Assembly: GCA_030830285.1 (NCBI GenBank)
Contig: JAURNF010000208.1
Location: 1-18,271, forward strand
Length of the DNA stretch: 18,271 nucleotides
Origin: Candidatus Kapaibacterium sp.
Lineage (GTDB): Bacteria > Bacteroidota > Ignavibacteria > Kapaibacteriales > Kapaibacteriaceae
Direction of reading: 5' to 3'
Made by a program: the position numbers and the translations under genes. Numbering within the stretch: position 1 is the first letter of the stretch; every line of letters begins with the position of its first letter. The notes below the pieces were generated by a model. It had not been told where the DNA came from and ran no database searches. It saw only the letters and a program-made list of their open reading frames with translations. Shown one piece after another: positions 1 to 7,427 of the stretch.

Positions 1-148
1 AGCGAACTGTTGCATCGCTGAAGTCATCAGCAGTGTTCTCAACGTCAACACTGTACGAGCCAAAATCGCCCGTTACTGTGTTGATCATGAGGTGCTTTAC
101 CTTGAACTGAACGTCTGAGTGCGCTGGATCGACTGACCATGTAGCCAC
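1..148 (-). CDS. YceI-family protein, N-terminal part (cut by the left window edge)
   Basis: Only the first 49 codons lie in the window. The reading frame opens with GTG at 146-148 and gives VATWSVDPAHSDVQFKVKHL followed by MINTVTGDFGSY. This is the typical start of YceI-family proteins (WxxDpaHSxvxFxvkHlm.. vxGxF). Members form a lipocalin-like barrel that binds isoprenoid-type lipids; some are periplasmic and some cytosolic. There is no signal peptide here, so a cytosolic form is likely (inference). The start is supported by AGGGAG on the minus strand at 155-160, six bases from GTG. A Bacteroidota-like -7 element lies about 45 bases upstream. It is separated from deoC by 96 bases and has its own promoter, so it is probably not strictly part of the deoC operon. 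The rest of the gene lies outside the window. Confidence 0.85.
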   Translation of the reverse strand, partial: MATWSVDPAHSDVQFKVKHLMINTVTGDFGSYSVDVENTADDFSDATVR

Positions 149-193
149 GAGATACTCCCTGCAGGGGTGGATGGAATTCAATTTGTAACAACA

Positions 194-201
194 CAAAGAT
201 A
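194..201 (-). promoter_or_regulatory. Putative -7 element of the yceI-like gene promoter
   Basis: On the minus strand the bases read TATCTTTG, an exact match to the Bacteroidota-type -7 consensus TAnnTTTG. The same octamer occurs in front of ffh at 7399-7406. A clear -33 TTG is not present at the expected distance; TTA sits there instead. The distance to the GTG start leaves a leader of about 40 bases. Confidence 0.45.
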
Positions 202-218
202 TGTGTTGTGACACACAT
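201..218. promoter_or_regulatory. Inverted repeat ATGTGT-N6-ACACAT, possible operator
   Basis: Six bases are perfectly repeated in inverted orientation around a six-base centre. The size and spacing resemble sites of CRP/FNR-type dimeric regulators, and the dyad touches the putative -7 element of the yceI-like gene, a position suited to repression. It could instead be a weak hairpin after deoC, but no T-run follows directly. Confidence 0.35.
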
Positions 219-244
219 TTCCTAATCGACCCTGTGCAGTTGAG

Positions 245-892
245 TTAGCTAACGATCAAGACGCCACTGCTTGTGCCGATCCTGGTAGCGCCGGCCTCAA
301 TCATTGCAAGGGCTGTCTCACGATCCCTGATGCCACCACTTGCCTTGACACTCACCGACGGAGCGACGAGTTCACGTAGCAAGCGCACATCTTCTACTGT
401 TGCTCCCCCGGTTGAAAAGCCCGTCGACGTTTTGATGAAGTCGGCACCGGCTTGTGTAACGATCGAACACATGCGACGCTTTTCCTCATGTGTAAGCAGA
501 CATGTCTCGATGATCACTTTGACGATAGCGCCGTGATCGTGACACACCTGTGTTACCGTACGAATGTCTTCGAGCACGGCGTCGTGCATCCCACTCTTAA
601 GTGCTGTGATTGACGCAACCATATCGATCTCGCGTGCTCCGTTATTGATCGCGGTCACGGTTTCTGCGACCTTCGCTGACGTCACTGTGGCGCCGAGCGG
701 GAACCCCACAACTGTGCATACTGCAACGTCTGTTCCCTCGAGCAACGCGGCTGCACGTGATACATGCCACGGTAAAATGCACACGCTCGCAAAGTGATGC
801 TGAGCAGCTTCTGCACACAGAACATCAACTTGCTGTGCTGTTGAGTCGGGCTTGAGAATTGTGTGGTCGATAGTTGATGCCAAATCGAGCAT
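245..892 (-). CDS. deoC: Deoxyribose-phosphate aldolase
   Basis: This 215-residue cytosolic enzyme cleaves 2-deoxyribose 5-phosphate to acetaldehyde and glyceraldehyde 3-phosphate, which lets deoxynucleosides feed glycolysis. The length fits the short bacterial DeoC class. Visible hallmarks are LASTIDHTILKP at the N-terminus, VGFPLG (62-67), EIDMV with the catalytic Asp90, the Schiff-base Lys154 in FIKTSTGF, and the second active-site Lys183 in VKASGGIR. The ATG at 892 begins the conserved N-terminus; a GAGG lies about ten bases upstream. It is the last gene of the five-gene tsaC-ptsH-ptsI-omp-deoC run, 18 bases after the outer-membrane protein gene, and is probably cotranscribed with it. No other deo gene is adjacent. 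Confidence 0.95.
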   Translation of the reverse strand: MLDLASTIDHTILKPDSTAQQVDVLCAEAAQHHFASVCILPWHVSRAAALLEGTDVAVCTVVGFPLGATVTSAKVAETVTAINNGAREIDMVASITALKSGMHDAVLEDIRTVTQVCHDHGAIVKVIIETCLLTHEEKRRMCSIVTQAGADFIKTSTGFSTGGATVEDVRLLRELVAPSVSVKASGGIRDRETALAMIEAGATRIGTSSGVLIVS

Positions 893-910
893 GGAGAGAG
901 TTCCTCGTTA

Positions 911-2542
911 TTACTGTAGATCGATATCACGTCCCAACACATCCGGAGCGCGATACTTGTGAGAGCTAAAGGCCGAGAATGCTTGGTTGATGTTGAAGAT
1001 CAGTCCAGCGATTTTTCCCGTGTCCATATTGTAGGCAAGGTCAAAGCGGAACACGGCATCGTCACCAGCAGCCTTCAGATTATGGATGCGAAGCCCGAGA
1101 CCGACTGCATGGTGAAATCGTGTTGAAGAAAGTGGATCGCCCTGTGCCCAAACGGTACCATTGTCGTAGAAGGCAACAGCACTCCACCCTAAGATCCACG
1201 TCTTCCACCCAGGGAACCACCGGAGTTCTGAATTCGTAAAGATGCGGTTCTCACCACTAATGCCGTTTGCGACGTATCCACGCAGACCCGTTTCGAAGTC
1301 GAGCACGAGCTGACGGAATGCCGTCCAGTTCCATGCCGTCTGCGAACGAATGCGGGCCGTTGCAACGAAATGTTCGGAGAACTTCAAGTGTCCAAGACCA
1401 TTGATCTCGAGATACGTATACCTAGCACGGCGATCGCCGAATCCCGTACCTGCTTGGATGCGTCCATGGAGATACAGCGCCGGTGAAACATAGCGCGACT
1501 GTTCTGCCTGTCCGCCCAAGTACCAAAATGTTTGTCCGCCGTTCCCGAGCGAAAACACACGTCCAATGATGGCTGAGCCCCACGCCCCCTCGGGCACGTC
1601 TTCTGTTTCGTATCCATCAAGGAAGCGACTTCGATGATACGATTGGGTGATAGAAGAGAATGCAACGAGGACGTGACCTGTGTTGTCGTATGCCTGACGT
1701 GATGACGGCACGACACGTTGCACATCGGAGAGTCGTACACTAACGCTCGTAAACAGTCGATCGCGCTCGCCTGATGCTTGCGACAACCAACCGACGACTT
1801 CACGATCGTAGAATGGGAGCAGATTTCGTTGTGCGGGATCAGATCGATAATCGAAGTCGCTACCGAATGCATTCCATACACCGACACTGAATGCCCACGG
1901 TGTTGACATCGTACGGTACGGCTGTGTAACCTGCACCATTTGGTCAGTTCGAATGCGATTTGCTCTCAGCGCTCCAATAAGATTTATCTCAGAGCCAAAC
2001 AACCTGCGCTGCGTTAGCTGCGCCATGCCTTCCCAGCCGATGGCATTTTCTGTGCGGTACAGACCGTACACCATTGCCTGCGTACCGTTGCCGAAGAGAT
2101 TGATCTCTTCAACCTTTCCGCCAACATTCGTAATGCCTCCGCCTGTTCCAAGCAACACAGCTGGACGTAGCGACAGTCGATCCTGCGTCTGCACTATCAC
2201 ATCAACGCTATCGCTGCCAACGTCACGCGTGGTGATCTGCACTGAAGCGAACACGCCAATTCGGCGAAGATTACGTTCTGTTTCTTGTAGTACGGCAGTA
2301 TCAAGATCATCCCCCGACGCAAACAACAGCTCATCCTCGACGACATCGAATCGCGTGGTGGTATGCAACGCGTTGACAAGTGATCCTGCGAAGAACCAAT
2401 CATTTGTCGACGGATCAAAGATGTCACGTCGATCGATATACACCCGACGGATTACACGGGGATCATCGCCTGCTTGGGTGATAGCTGGGGCAAGCGCACA
2501 TAGAAGGAACAGCGCACTGGCAATAGCCATACGTGGTATCAC
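911..2542 (-). CDS. Omp85/BamA-like outer-membrane beta-barrel protein with a single POTRA-like domain
   Basis: The 543-residue product has a signal peptide (about 1-24, hydrophobic core SALFLLCALAPAI, likely cut after TQA). A POTRA-like segment follows (about 28-121, with the typical NLRRIGVFASVQITT and VDVIVQTQD). The rest (about 125-543) is rich in alternating aromatic strands, as in a barrel. LRGY at 420-423 matches the VRGF/Y motif of the Omp85 superfamily loop that enters the barrel. BamA has five POTRA domains, so this is not BamA; it is closer to small Omp85 or surface-antigen proteins of unknown substrate. The GTG start at 2540-2542 overlaps the ptsI stop (GTGA) and has GGGAG/GGAG upstream. 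A later ATG at 2530 would shorten the signal peptide and has no ribosome site. Placement after PTS genes suggests coexpression, not a proven shared role. Confidence 0.8.
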   Translation of the reverse strand: MIPRMAIASALFLLCALAPAITQAGDDPRVIRRVYIDRRDIFDPSTNDWFFAGSLVNALHTTTRFDVVEDELLFASGDDLDTAVLQETERNLRRIGVFASVQITTRDVGSDSVDVIVQTQDRLSLRPAVLLGTGGGITNVGGKVEEINLFGNGTQAMVYGLYRTENAIGWEGMAQLTQRRLFGSEINLIGALRANRIRTDQMVQVTQPYRTMSTPWAFSVGVWNAFGSDFDYRSDPAQRNLLPFYDREVVGWLSQASGERDRLFTSVSVRLSDVQRVVPSSRQAYDNTGHVLVAFSSITQSYHRSRFLDGYETEDVPEGAWGSAIIGRVFSLGNGGQTFWYLGGQAEQSRYVSPALYLHGRIQAGTGFGDRRARYTYLEINGLGHLKFSEHFVATARIRSQTAWNWTAFRQLVLDFETGLRGYVANGISGENRIFTNSELRWFPGWKTWILGWSAVAFYDNGTVWAQGDPLSSTRFHHAVGLGLRIHNLKAAGDDAVFRFDLAYNMDTGKIAGLIFNINQAFSAFSSHKYRAPDVLGRDIDLQ

Positions 2543-4272
2543 GATGCTCCGCTCCCGTGATTACTCGACTGCAGCTGCTGCAGGATAGAATACACGTCGG
2601 TAGTTGATGTACATGCAAGAACATCAGCAACGGCACGAGCGCATGCACGGCTATCGGCTTGGCGAATGCGATGCTTGAGTTCAAGCGCAAGTGACGGCGC
2701 TACGCTGAGCTCGCGAATGCCCAGACCAATGAGAAGCTCCGTTGCAGCTGCATGGCCTGCCAACTCTCCACATACGCTCACTGGGATACCTGCCGTATGG
2801 GCTGCACGCACGGTCATCGCGATGAGTTGCACCACTGCTGGATGCATGGCATCGAAGATGTCGGCAACAAGCTCGTTCGTTCGATCTGTAGCAAGGGTGT
2901 ATTGCGCGAGGTCATTCGTTCCAATCGACAAGAAGTCGACACGCTCTGCAAACGTCTGCGCAAGCAATGCCGCGGCGGGAGTCTCGATCATCACACCAAT
3001 CGGAACATTGGAAACGATCTCGATGCCGCGCTCAGGTAGTGACGTGATGGTTCGATTGATGATACGCCGCGCTGCTTCGAGTTCTTCAACAGAAGAAATC
3101 ATTGGAAGCATAAACCGCACCTGCCCATGAACTGCAGCACGCCATACGGCCTCTACCTGCTGCTCGAAGATGTCAGGACGGTAGAGCAAGAAACGTATGC
3201 CACGCAAACCGAGCGCAGGGTTTTCCTCGTGATGCGGAATGCCTTCGCGATACTTATCACTTCCAACATCAAACGCACGAAAGGTCACAACCGACCCTTC
3301 AGCCTGATCGACGATGTTCTTGTACCACGCATACTGTTCATCGGGCGATGGGTAGCGTCCGAACGCCACCAGCATTGTCTCGGTGCGGACAAGTCCAGCT
3401 CCATCGCAACCAACCGCGCGCGCCACCTTCATGTCAGCTGCCGAATCGATGTTGGCACGCAGCACCAGCACTTCGTCATCACTCGTGGCAGCAGGAGCAT
3501 CAATGAGCGTCAAACGCGAAGTACGCTCTACAGAGCGTTCAGCAGCTCGCGCTTGATACGACTGAAGCGTGGCATCATCTGGTCGGACAACAACAGTGCC
3601 CGTGTATCCATCGACAATGATCTCATCACCATCACCGATACGTTCTGTTGCATTCCGTATACCGATCACTGCTGGCAACTCGAAATCGCGTGCGAGGATA
3701 CATGCATGGGACGTCACTCCACCGATCTCTGTCACCACACCGAGCGTTGCCATTCGTTTGAAGAACAGCATCTCGTGTGGCGTGATCGAGCCAGCAACAA
3801 CAACGCTATCGAGGCGCAGTTCATGCGAGAGTGTACGATTTCGCAATGCAGCGAGGATACGTTCGACTACGTGCTCAAAGTCTTGCACGCGCTCACGCAG
3901 GAGTTGATCTTTCGCGCTGTAGAGAAACGTCTTATGCACATCGAATTCATCCACAACGGCGGCCTCGGCGGAGGCGCCACGTCGAATTCGCTGCACAATT
4001 GCCTGCGTGATGACAGGATCACTGGCAATCATCAGGTACGATTCAAGGATGGAGGCAACCGTGGCAGACTCCGATGTTGCCGAACCTATTGCTTGTCGAA
4101 GTTCTTCTGTTGTTACTTGATGGGCTGCATGAAATCGCTCAATCTCGTGCTCTACTTCATCCGGCGAAATCACTTGGCGCTCAACAGTTGGACTCTCAGT
4201 TGCAATGGTGTATGCCCGGCCAATAGCAATGCCCGGTGACGCAGCGATCCCTTTGAGGATAACGGTACTCAG
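2539..4272 (-). CDS. ptsI: PTS enzyme I, phosphoenolpyruvate-protein phosphotransferase (probable CUG start)
   Basis: Enzyme I takes phosphate from phosphoenolpyruvate and passes it to His15 of HPr, the gene just upstream. With the start proposed here the protein has 577 residues, close to the 575 of E. coli. The N-terminus reads LKGIAASPGIAIGRA, the conserved opening of the family. The swivelling phosphohistidine is His189 in GGVTSHACILARDFELPA. The PEP-binding barrel shows LVRTE (Arg296), FRAFDVGSDK (Arg332), NPALGLRGIR, MLPMISS, SIGTNDLAQYTLATDR and VCGELAG (Cys501). The first ATG/GTG/TTG-type start I noted, GTG at 4173, lies inside the domain and would remove the opening motif. CTG at 4270-4272 overlaps the HPr stop as CTGA and has GGGGA six bases upstream. 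The stop overlaps the next gene as GTGA. No sugar-specific EII gene is in the window, so the role may be regulatory. Confidence 0.95.
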   Translation of the reverse strand: MSTVILKGIAASPGIAIGRAYTIATESPTVERQVISPDEVEHEIERFHAAHQVTTEELRQAIGSATSESATVASILESYLMIASDPVITQAIVQRIRRGASAEAAVVDEFDVHKTFLYSAKDQLLRERVQDFEHVVERILAALRNRTLSHELRLDSVVVAGSITPHEMLFFKRMATLGVVTEIGGVTSHACILARDFELPAVIGIRNATERIGDGDEIIVDGYTGTVVVRPDDATLQSYQARAAERSVERTSRLTLIDAPAATSDDEVLVLRANIDSAADMKVARAVGCDGAGLVRTETMLVAFGRYPSPDEQYAWYKNIVDQAEGSVVTFRAFDVGSDKYREGIPHHEENPALGLRGIRFLLYRPDIFEQQVEAVWRAAVHGQVRFMLPMISSVEELEAARRIINRTITSLPERGIEIVSNVPIGVMIETPAAALLAQTFAERVDFLSIGTNDLAQYTLATDRTNELVADIFDAMHPAVVQLIAMTVRAAHTAGIPVSVCGELAGHAAATELLIGLGIRELSVAPSLALELKHRIRQADSRACARAVADVLACTSTTDVYSILQQLQSSNHGSGAS

Positions 4273-4538
4273 AGTTGTTCCCCGAATCCTGTTGCGAAGA
4301 GATCAACCACTGCCGCATGCGCTTCAGACTCATCACTGCCTTCAATGAGGAGACCGAGCTCGCAACCCTGTTCCGCAGCGAGTGTCATTACTCCAATGAT
4401 GCTCTTCGCATTAATATTGAATCCATCACGAACGAGATAGATGTCGCTAGCAAACTGCGAAGCAACCTTCACGACCATCGCAGCAGGTCGCGTATGAAGT
4501 CCTGCCCTATTTCGCACCACAACTGTCGACTCGATCAT
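4269..4538 (-). CDS. ptsH: Phosphocarrier protein HPr
   Basis: This 89-residue cytosolic protein accepts phosphate from enzyme I. The active-site His15 is in RNRAGLHTRPAAMV. Ser46 lies in NAKSIIGVMTLAAEQG, which matches the regulatory serine loop recognised by HPr kinase/phosphorylase (HprK), so control by serine phosphorylation is possible. HprK itself is not in the window. The ATG at 4536-4538 overlaps the tsaC stop as ATGA, and the stop codon overlaps the proposed CTG start of ptsI as CTGA. These overlaps suggest translational coupling across the operon and balanced HPr and enzyme I synthesis. The length and fold-defining residues are normal for the family. Confidence 0.96.
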   Translation of the reverse strand: MIESTVVVRNRAGLHTRPAAMVVKVASQFASDIYLVRDGFNINAKSIIGVMTLAAEQGCELGLLIEGSDESEAHAAVVDLFATGFGEQL

Positions 4539-5500
4539 AGATGTTCCTCCGATGCAGAGGCAGCTTTCCGTAGGCGATTCATGAGCGCGTCGCGGCCCTG
4601 CACAGTGTGGTCACAAAGTACGAGAATGCCCCCGAGTTGCAAATCATCCGCACGACGCAGCTCGGCGTATAACGTCGCCTCCGAGAGTAGCGCCGAAACG
4701 ACACATTCAGGAAGATCGGCAATTGCATGCGTCGCGAGAACCATCAACGAGGTCTCTGCTGCGACTGCCATTGCTCGAAGCTCGTCTTCGGTTGAGCACA
4801 GCACAACGGAGCACGATGGCGCATAGTGTCGATACCGTGTTCCAGGCGATGCACGCAGATCCTCCGCACCTGATGCAATCTCCACAGGCATTCCAAGGAC
4901 GCGCTGCAGCTCGTCGCTCGAGACTCCTCCTGGCCGCAAGACCGTGCAATGTTCTGACGAGAGGCGCACAACGGTGCTTTCAACACCAACATTGCATGGC
5001 CCACCATCGAGTACGTCTACGTCATTGCCGAGATCATCGATCACATGCTGCGCAGTTGTTGGGCTGGGCCGACCCGATCGATTTGCACTTGGTGCAGCAA
5101 CTGGTGAACCAACTGCCTGAATCAACGCAAGAGCAACAGGATGATCAGGCATCCGCACTGCCACCGTGCCAAGACCAGCAGTAACACGCATCGACACGGC
5201 AGCGCTTGCCGGCACAACGCAGGTAAGCGGTCCGGGCCACCATGCAGCAGCCACCTTCCGCAGAACCTCGTGATGCTCAGCGTCTGTGAGTGAGCACGCT
5301 TCGTCAACCGAGGCCACATGGACGATCAGCGGGTTGTCGGCTGGACGCCCCTTGAGCGCGAAGATGCGTGCAAGGCCCTCTTCCGAGTGAATTGACGCAG
5401 CCAGACCGTACACGGTCTCCGTAGGCATGCCAACGACTCCTCCGTCACGAAGAACCTTTGCGCAGCGCTCGATGTTGTCGGTTGTCGGCGCACAAATCAT
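4535..5500 (-). CDS. tsaC: L-threonylcarbamoyladenylate synthase, Sua5 type
   Basis: The enzyme makes threonylcarbamoyl-AMP from threonine, bicarbonate and ATP, the first step of the tRNA t6A37 modification. From the ATG at 5498-5500 it has 321 residues. The YrdC domain (about 1-200) shows PTETVYGLA (26-34), KGRPADNPL (50-58), WWPGPLT, AVRMPDHP and PSANRSG (137-143). The linker SPGTRYRHYAP (218-228) and a further hundred residues form the Sua5 C-terminal domain, so this is the long Sua5 form rather than the short TsaC form. A longer version starting at ATG 5534-5536 would add 12 residues unlike the family, and neither start has a clear ribosome site. The gene leads the operon tsaC-ptsH-ptsI-omp-deoC and is divergent from the DUF4397 gene. 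Confidence 0.92.
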   Translation of the reverse strand: MICAPTTDNIERCAKVLRDGGVVGMPTETVYGLAASIHSEEGLARIFALKGRPADNPLIVHVASVDEACSLTDAEHHEVLRKVAAAWWPGPLTCVVPASAAVSMRVTAGLGTVAVRMPDHPVALALIQAVGSPVAAPSANRSGRPSPTTAQHVIDDLGNDVDVLDGGPCNVGVESTVVRLSSEHCTVLRPGGVSSDELQRVLGMPVEIASGAEDLRASPGTRYRHYAPSCSVVLCSTEDELRAMAVAAETSLMVLATHAIADLPECVVSALLSEATLYAELRRADDLQLGGILVLCDHTVQGRDALMNRLRKAASASEEHL

Positions 5501-5503
5501 GTG

Positions 5504-5511
5504 CAAAAGTA
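5504..5511 (-). promoter_or_regulatory. Possible -7 element just before tsaC
   Basis: The minus strand reads TACTTTTG, which fits TAnnTTTG. It ends three bases before the ATG at 5500, so transcription from it would give a nearly leaderless mRNA and exclude the upstream ATG at 5536. No TTG is found 18-21 bases further upstream, so this is a weak call. Confidence 0.25.
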
Positions 5512-5570
5512 CTGGCAAACTGTTCGAGAGCCTCATTCAAGAAGACAATCCTGAAACTTTAAGACCGCTT

Positions 5571-5600
5571 TTGTATTCTTACAAGTTCGGATCACGAACT
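5571..5600. promoter_or_regulatory. Two adjacent dyads in the divergent tsaC / DUF4397 promoter region
   Basis: TTGTA-N4-TACAA spans 5571-5584 and is followed directly by AGTTCG-N5-CGAACT at 5584-5600. Both are perfect inverted repeats and lie 30-60 bases before the ATG of the DUF4397 gene, in the 130-base region between two divergent genes. They could be operators or leader hairpins. I found no convincing TAnnTTTG element for the plus-strand gene. Confidence 0.3.
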
Positions 5601-5630
5601 CAACGCCCCGTTTTATTTGGAGAAGTATAC

Positions 5631-7394
5631 ATGCGTCTTCGCATCGCCCTCGCCGCAGCAACCCTTTTCGCTGCCTTGTCGCCTGCATCAGCTCAGTTGT
5701 CGCTGTTCACTTTTTTGAACAACAGTCCAGACCCTGCATATGCCACAGCTGACCTCTATGTAACGCAAGCTGGCATTGTCAGCAAGGTCGAGGACATTCC
5801 ATTTCAAGGCGCAAACAACCTCAACTCTATCGCAGTCTTCGGCGACATCGACGTGACATTCGCGGTTGCTCCAGGCAATAGCATTGACGCAAGTGAGGCG
5901 AAGGTCGAGTATACATTCGTTCCTGGCGCAGACAAGGGCTATATGGTGATGGTTCATGGTGTTTCGAATGCCACTGGATATGTCGCAAACCCCGATGCAA
6001 AGCCAATCACGCTGAAGATCACCAGCTTTGAGGTTGTGCCGTATACAGCTGACCCTAACAAGACGGGCGTGTACTTCGTCCATGGTGTTTCCGATATGGA
6101 GACAGGCGACTTCTGGTTCCGTGGCGGATCCAAGGTTGCTGCCGCCGGCATGGGATATACCAGCAACGCCACAGCAGTAGCAGCTACTGATCGCAAGGCC
6201 GTTACCGTCGACTTCACAAAGGCGGGCGATAAGTCAAAGGCACTCGCCTCGTTCTCCGTCGACTTCGGTACGCTCGCGAGCTCTGTCGTTGTTTGCGTGA
6301 CAAGCGGTTTCAAGACGCCATCGGAGAATGGCAATGGCAAGGATACTATGGCACTGCTGTCGGTGCTCGAAGACGGACGTGTTGTTCGTTCGCCGCTGCT
6401 TGCTGGTTCGCAAACAAGCCGCATTCAACTCGTGCACAACGCTGCTGATCCCCTCGCAACCGTGGTTGACGTGTACCTAAACGGAACAAAGGCCTTCGAC
6501 AATGTCAGCTTCCGCAAGGCGACTCCGTTCTCGAACGTCCCAGCTAACACACCACTGATCATTGGTATCGCACCGGCAACATCGACTGCCTACAAGGACA
6601 CAATCGGAACGATCACCCTCGATCCGCTCCGCCCTGGCCGCACGTATTCGCTGATTGCCACGGGTGTGCTTGACTCAACGAAGTTCCGTCGCAATCCAAA
6701 TGGCAAGGCCATCAACTTCCAGATTGCTGTGCTCGAAGGGGCTCTGGAAGCTTCATCTGAGTCGGGCAAGTCGGCCGTTCGCACTGCCCATTTCGCAACA
6801 GATGCACCTCGCGTAACAATCGCAAGCTCATCAACAACGTACGCGTCAAACGTGACGTACGGCGATGCGGCTGCAGCGTACACACTCGTTGCTCCTGCAA
6901 TCGACACACTCTGGGTAAGTGGTGAGGATGGTAAGCGCATCCGTGGGTACGTTTGTGACCTTCGCGGACAAAACAAGGCGTTCCTCGCGCTTGCTTCTGG
7001 CTTTTTCGTACCTGACTCAAACCAGACAGGCCCAGCATTCAAGCTCATCCTCGTTGAGCCAAATGGAAGTGTCAATGCCACGCTCCAAGAAGTTGATCCA
7101 GGCACAACATCAGTTGAAGAGCTGCTGGATGCATCGGCAACATGGACAGTCGGTCCAGTGCCTGCACGTGAGCTTCTCCGCATCGAGATCCCTGTCGTTG
7201 GTGCAACAGTCCATGCATATGAGCTGATTTCGATCACAGGTCAGGTTGTTGCTCGTGGTGAATTCACAGGCGACGCAGGCTCAGCACGTGCATCAATCGA
7301 CGTAAGTGGCATTTCATCAGGCACTTACACTCTCCGCGCTCTTAACATCGACGCTACGCCAATCGGTGTTCGTCCGATTGTCATTCAGCGATGA
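5631..7394 (+). CDS. Secreted four-module DUF4397 protein with type IX sorting domain
   Basis: From the ATG at 5631 (GGAG at 5619-5622, spacing eight) the product has 587 residues. An open frame continues upstream into the divergent gene but lacks a signal peptide. Residues 1-21 are a signal peptide ending in SPASAQ. Four related modules follow at about 25-137, 147-250, 263-371 and 383-480. They open with similar lines such as FTFLNNSPDPAYATADLYV, VYFVHGVSDMETGDFWF, IQLVHNAADPLATVVDVYL and VRTAHFATDAPRV, which resemble the DUF4397 consensus. Residues about 503-587 form a Por/type IX sorting domain (VGPVPARELLRIEIP, YELISITGQVV, ISSGTYTLRAL, final RPIVIQR). The protein is probably exported across the outer membrane and held at the surface or released. 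Its ligand is unknown. Confidence 0.85.
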   Translation: MRLRIALAAATLFAALSPASAQLSLFTFLNNSPDPAYATADLYVTQAGIVSKVEDIPFQGANNLNSIAVFGDIDVTFAVAPGNSIDASEAKVEYTFVPGADKGYMVMVHGVSNATGYVANPDAKPITLKITSFEVVPYTADPNKTGVYFVHGVSDMETGDFWFRGGSKVAAAGMGYTSNATAVAATDRKAVTVDFTKAGDKSKALASFSVDFGTLASSVVVCVTSGFKTPSENGNGKDTMALLSVLEDGRVVRSPLLAGSQTSRIQLVHNAADPLATVVDVYLNGTKAFDNVSFRKATPFSNVPANTPLIIGIAPATSTAYKDTIGTITLDPLRPGRTYSLIATGVLDSTKFRRNPNGKAINFQIAVLEGALEASSESGKSAVRTAHFATDAPRVTIASSSTTYASNVTYGDAAAAYTLVAPAIDTLWVSGEDGKRIRGYVCDLRGQNKAFLALASGFFVPDSNQTGPAFKLILVEPNGSVNATLQEVDPGTTSVEELLDASATWTVGPVPARELLRIEIPVVGATVHAYELISITGQVVARGEFTGDAGSARASIDVSGISSGTYTLRALNIDATPIGVRPIVIQR

Positions 7395-7406
7395 TTCGTA
7401 TCTTTG
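7378..7406 (+). promoter_or_regulatory. Bacteroidota-type promoter of ffh-rpsP
   Basis: TTG at 7378-7380, an 18-base spacer and TATCTTTG at 7399-7406 fit the TTTG / TAnnTTTG type promoter. The element starts inside the last codons of the DUF4397 gene and lies 21 bases before the ffh ATG. Confidence 0.55.
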
Positions 7407-7427
7407 TGGTTCTCTTTAAGACCCACA

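Noticed and set aside
115..437. Possible riboswitch or RNA gene upstream of the yceI-like gene
   Set aside because: The leader is only about 40 bases and I see no riboswitch-like or conserved structure apart from the short dyad.
1953..2588. Open frame of 211 codons on the plus strand
   Set aside because: It is antisense to the start of the outer-membrane protein gene and the end of ptsI, with a Ser/Arg-rich product typical of shadow frames.
3127..4239. Long open frame of 370 codons on the plus strand
   Set aside because: It is antisense to ptsI, whose frame carries all enzyme I motifs. The product has no recognisable domain and a shuffled composition.
5427..5630. N-terminal extension of the DUF4397 gene
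   Set aside because: The frame is open upstream, but it overlaps tsaC on the other strand and would bury the signal peptide. ATG 5631 has a good ribosome site.
6590..7237. Open frame of 215 codons on the minus strand
   Set aside because: It is opposite the DUF4397 gene, which has a signal peptide and sorting domain in the sense frame.
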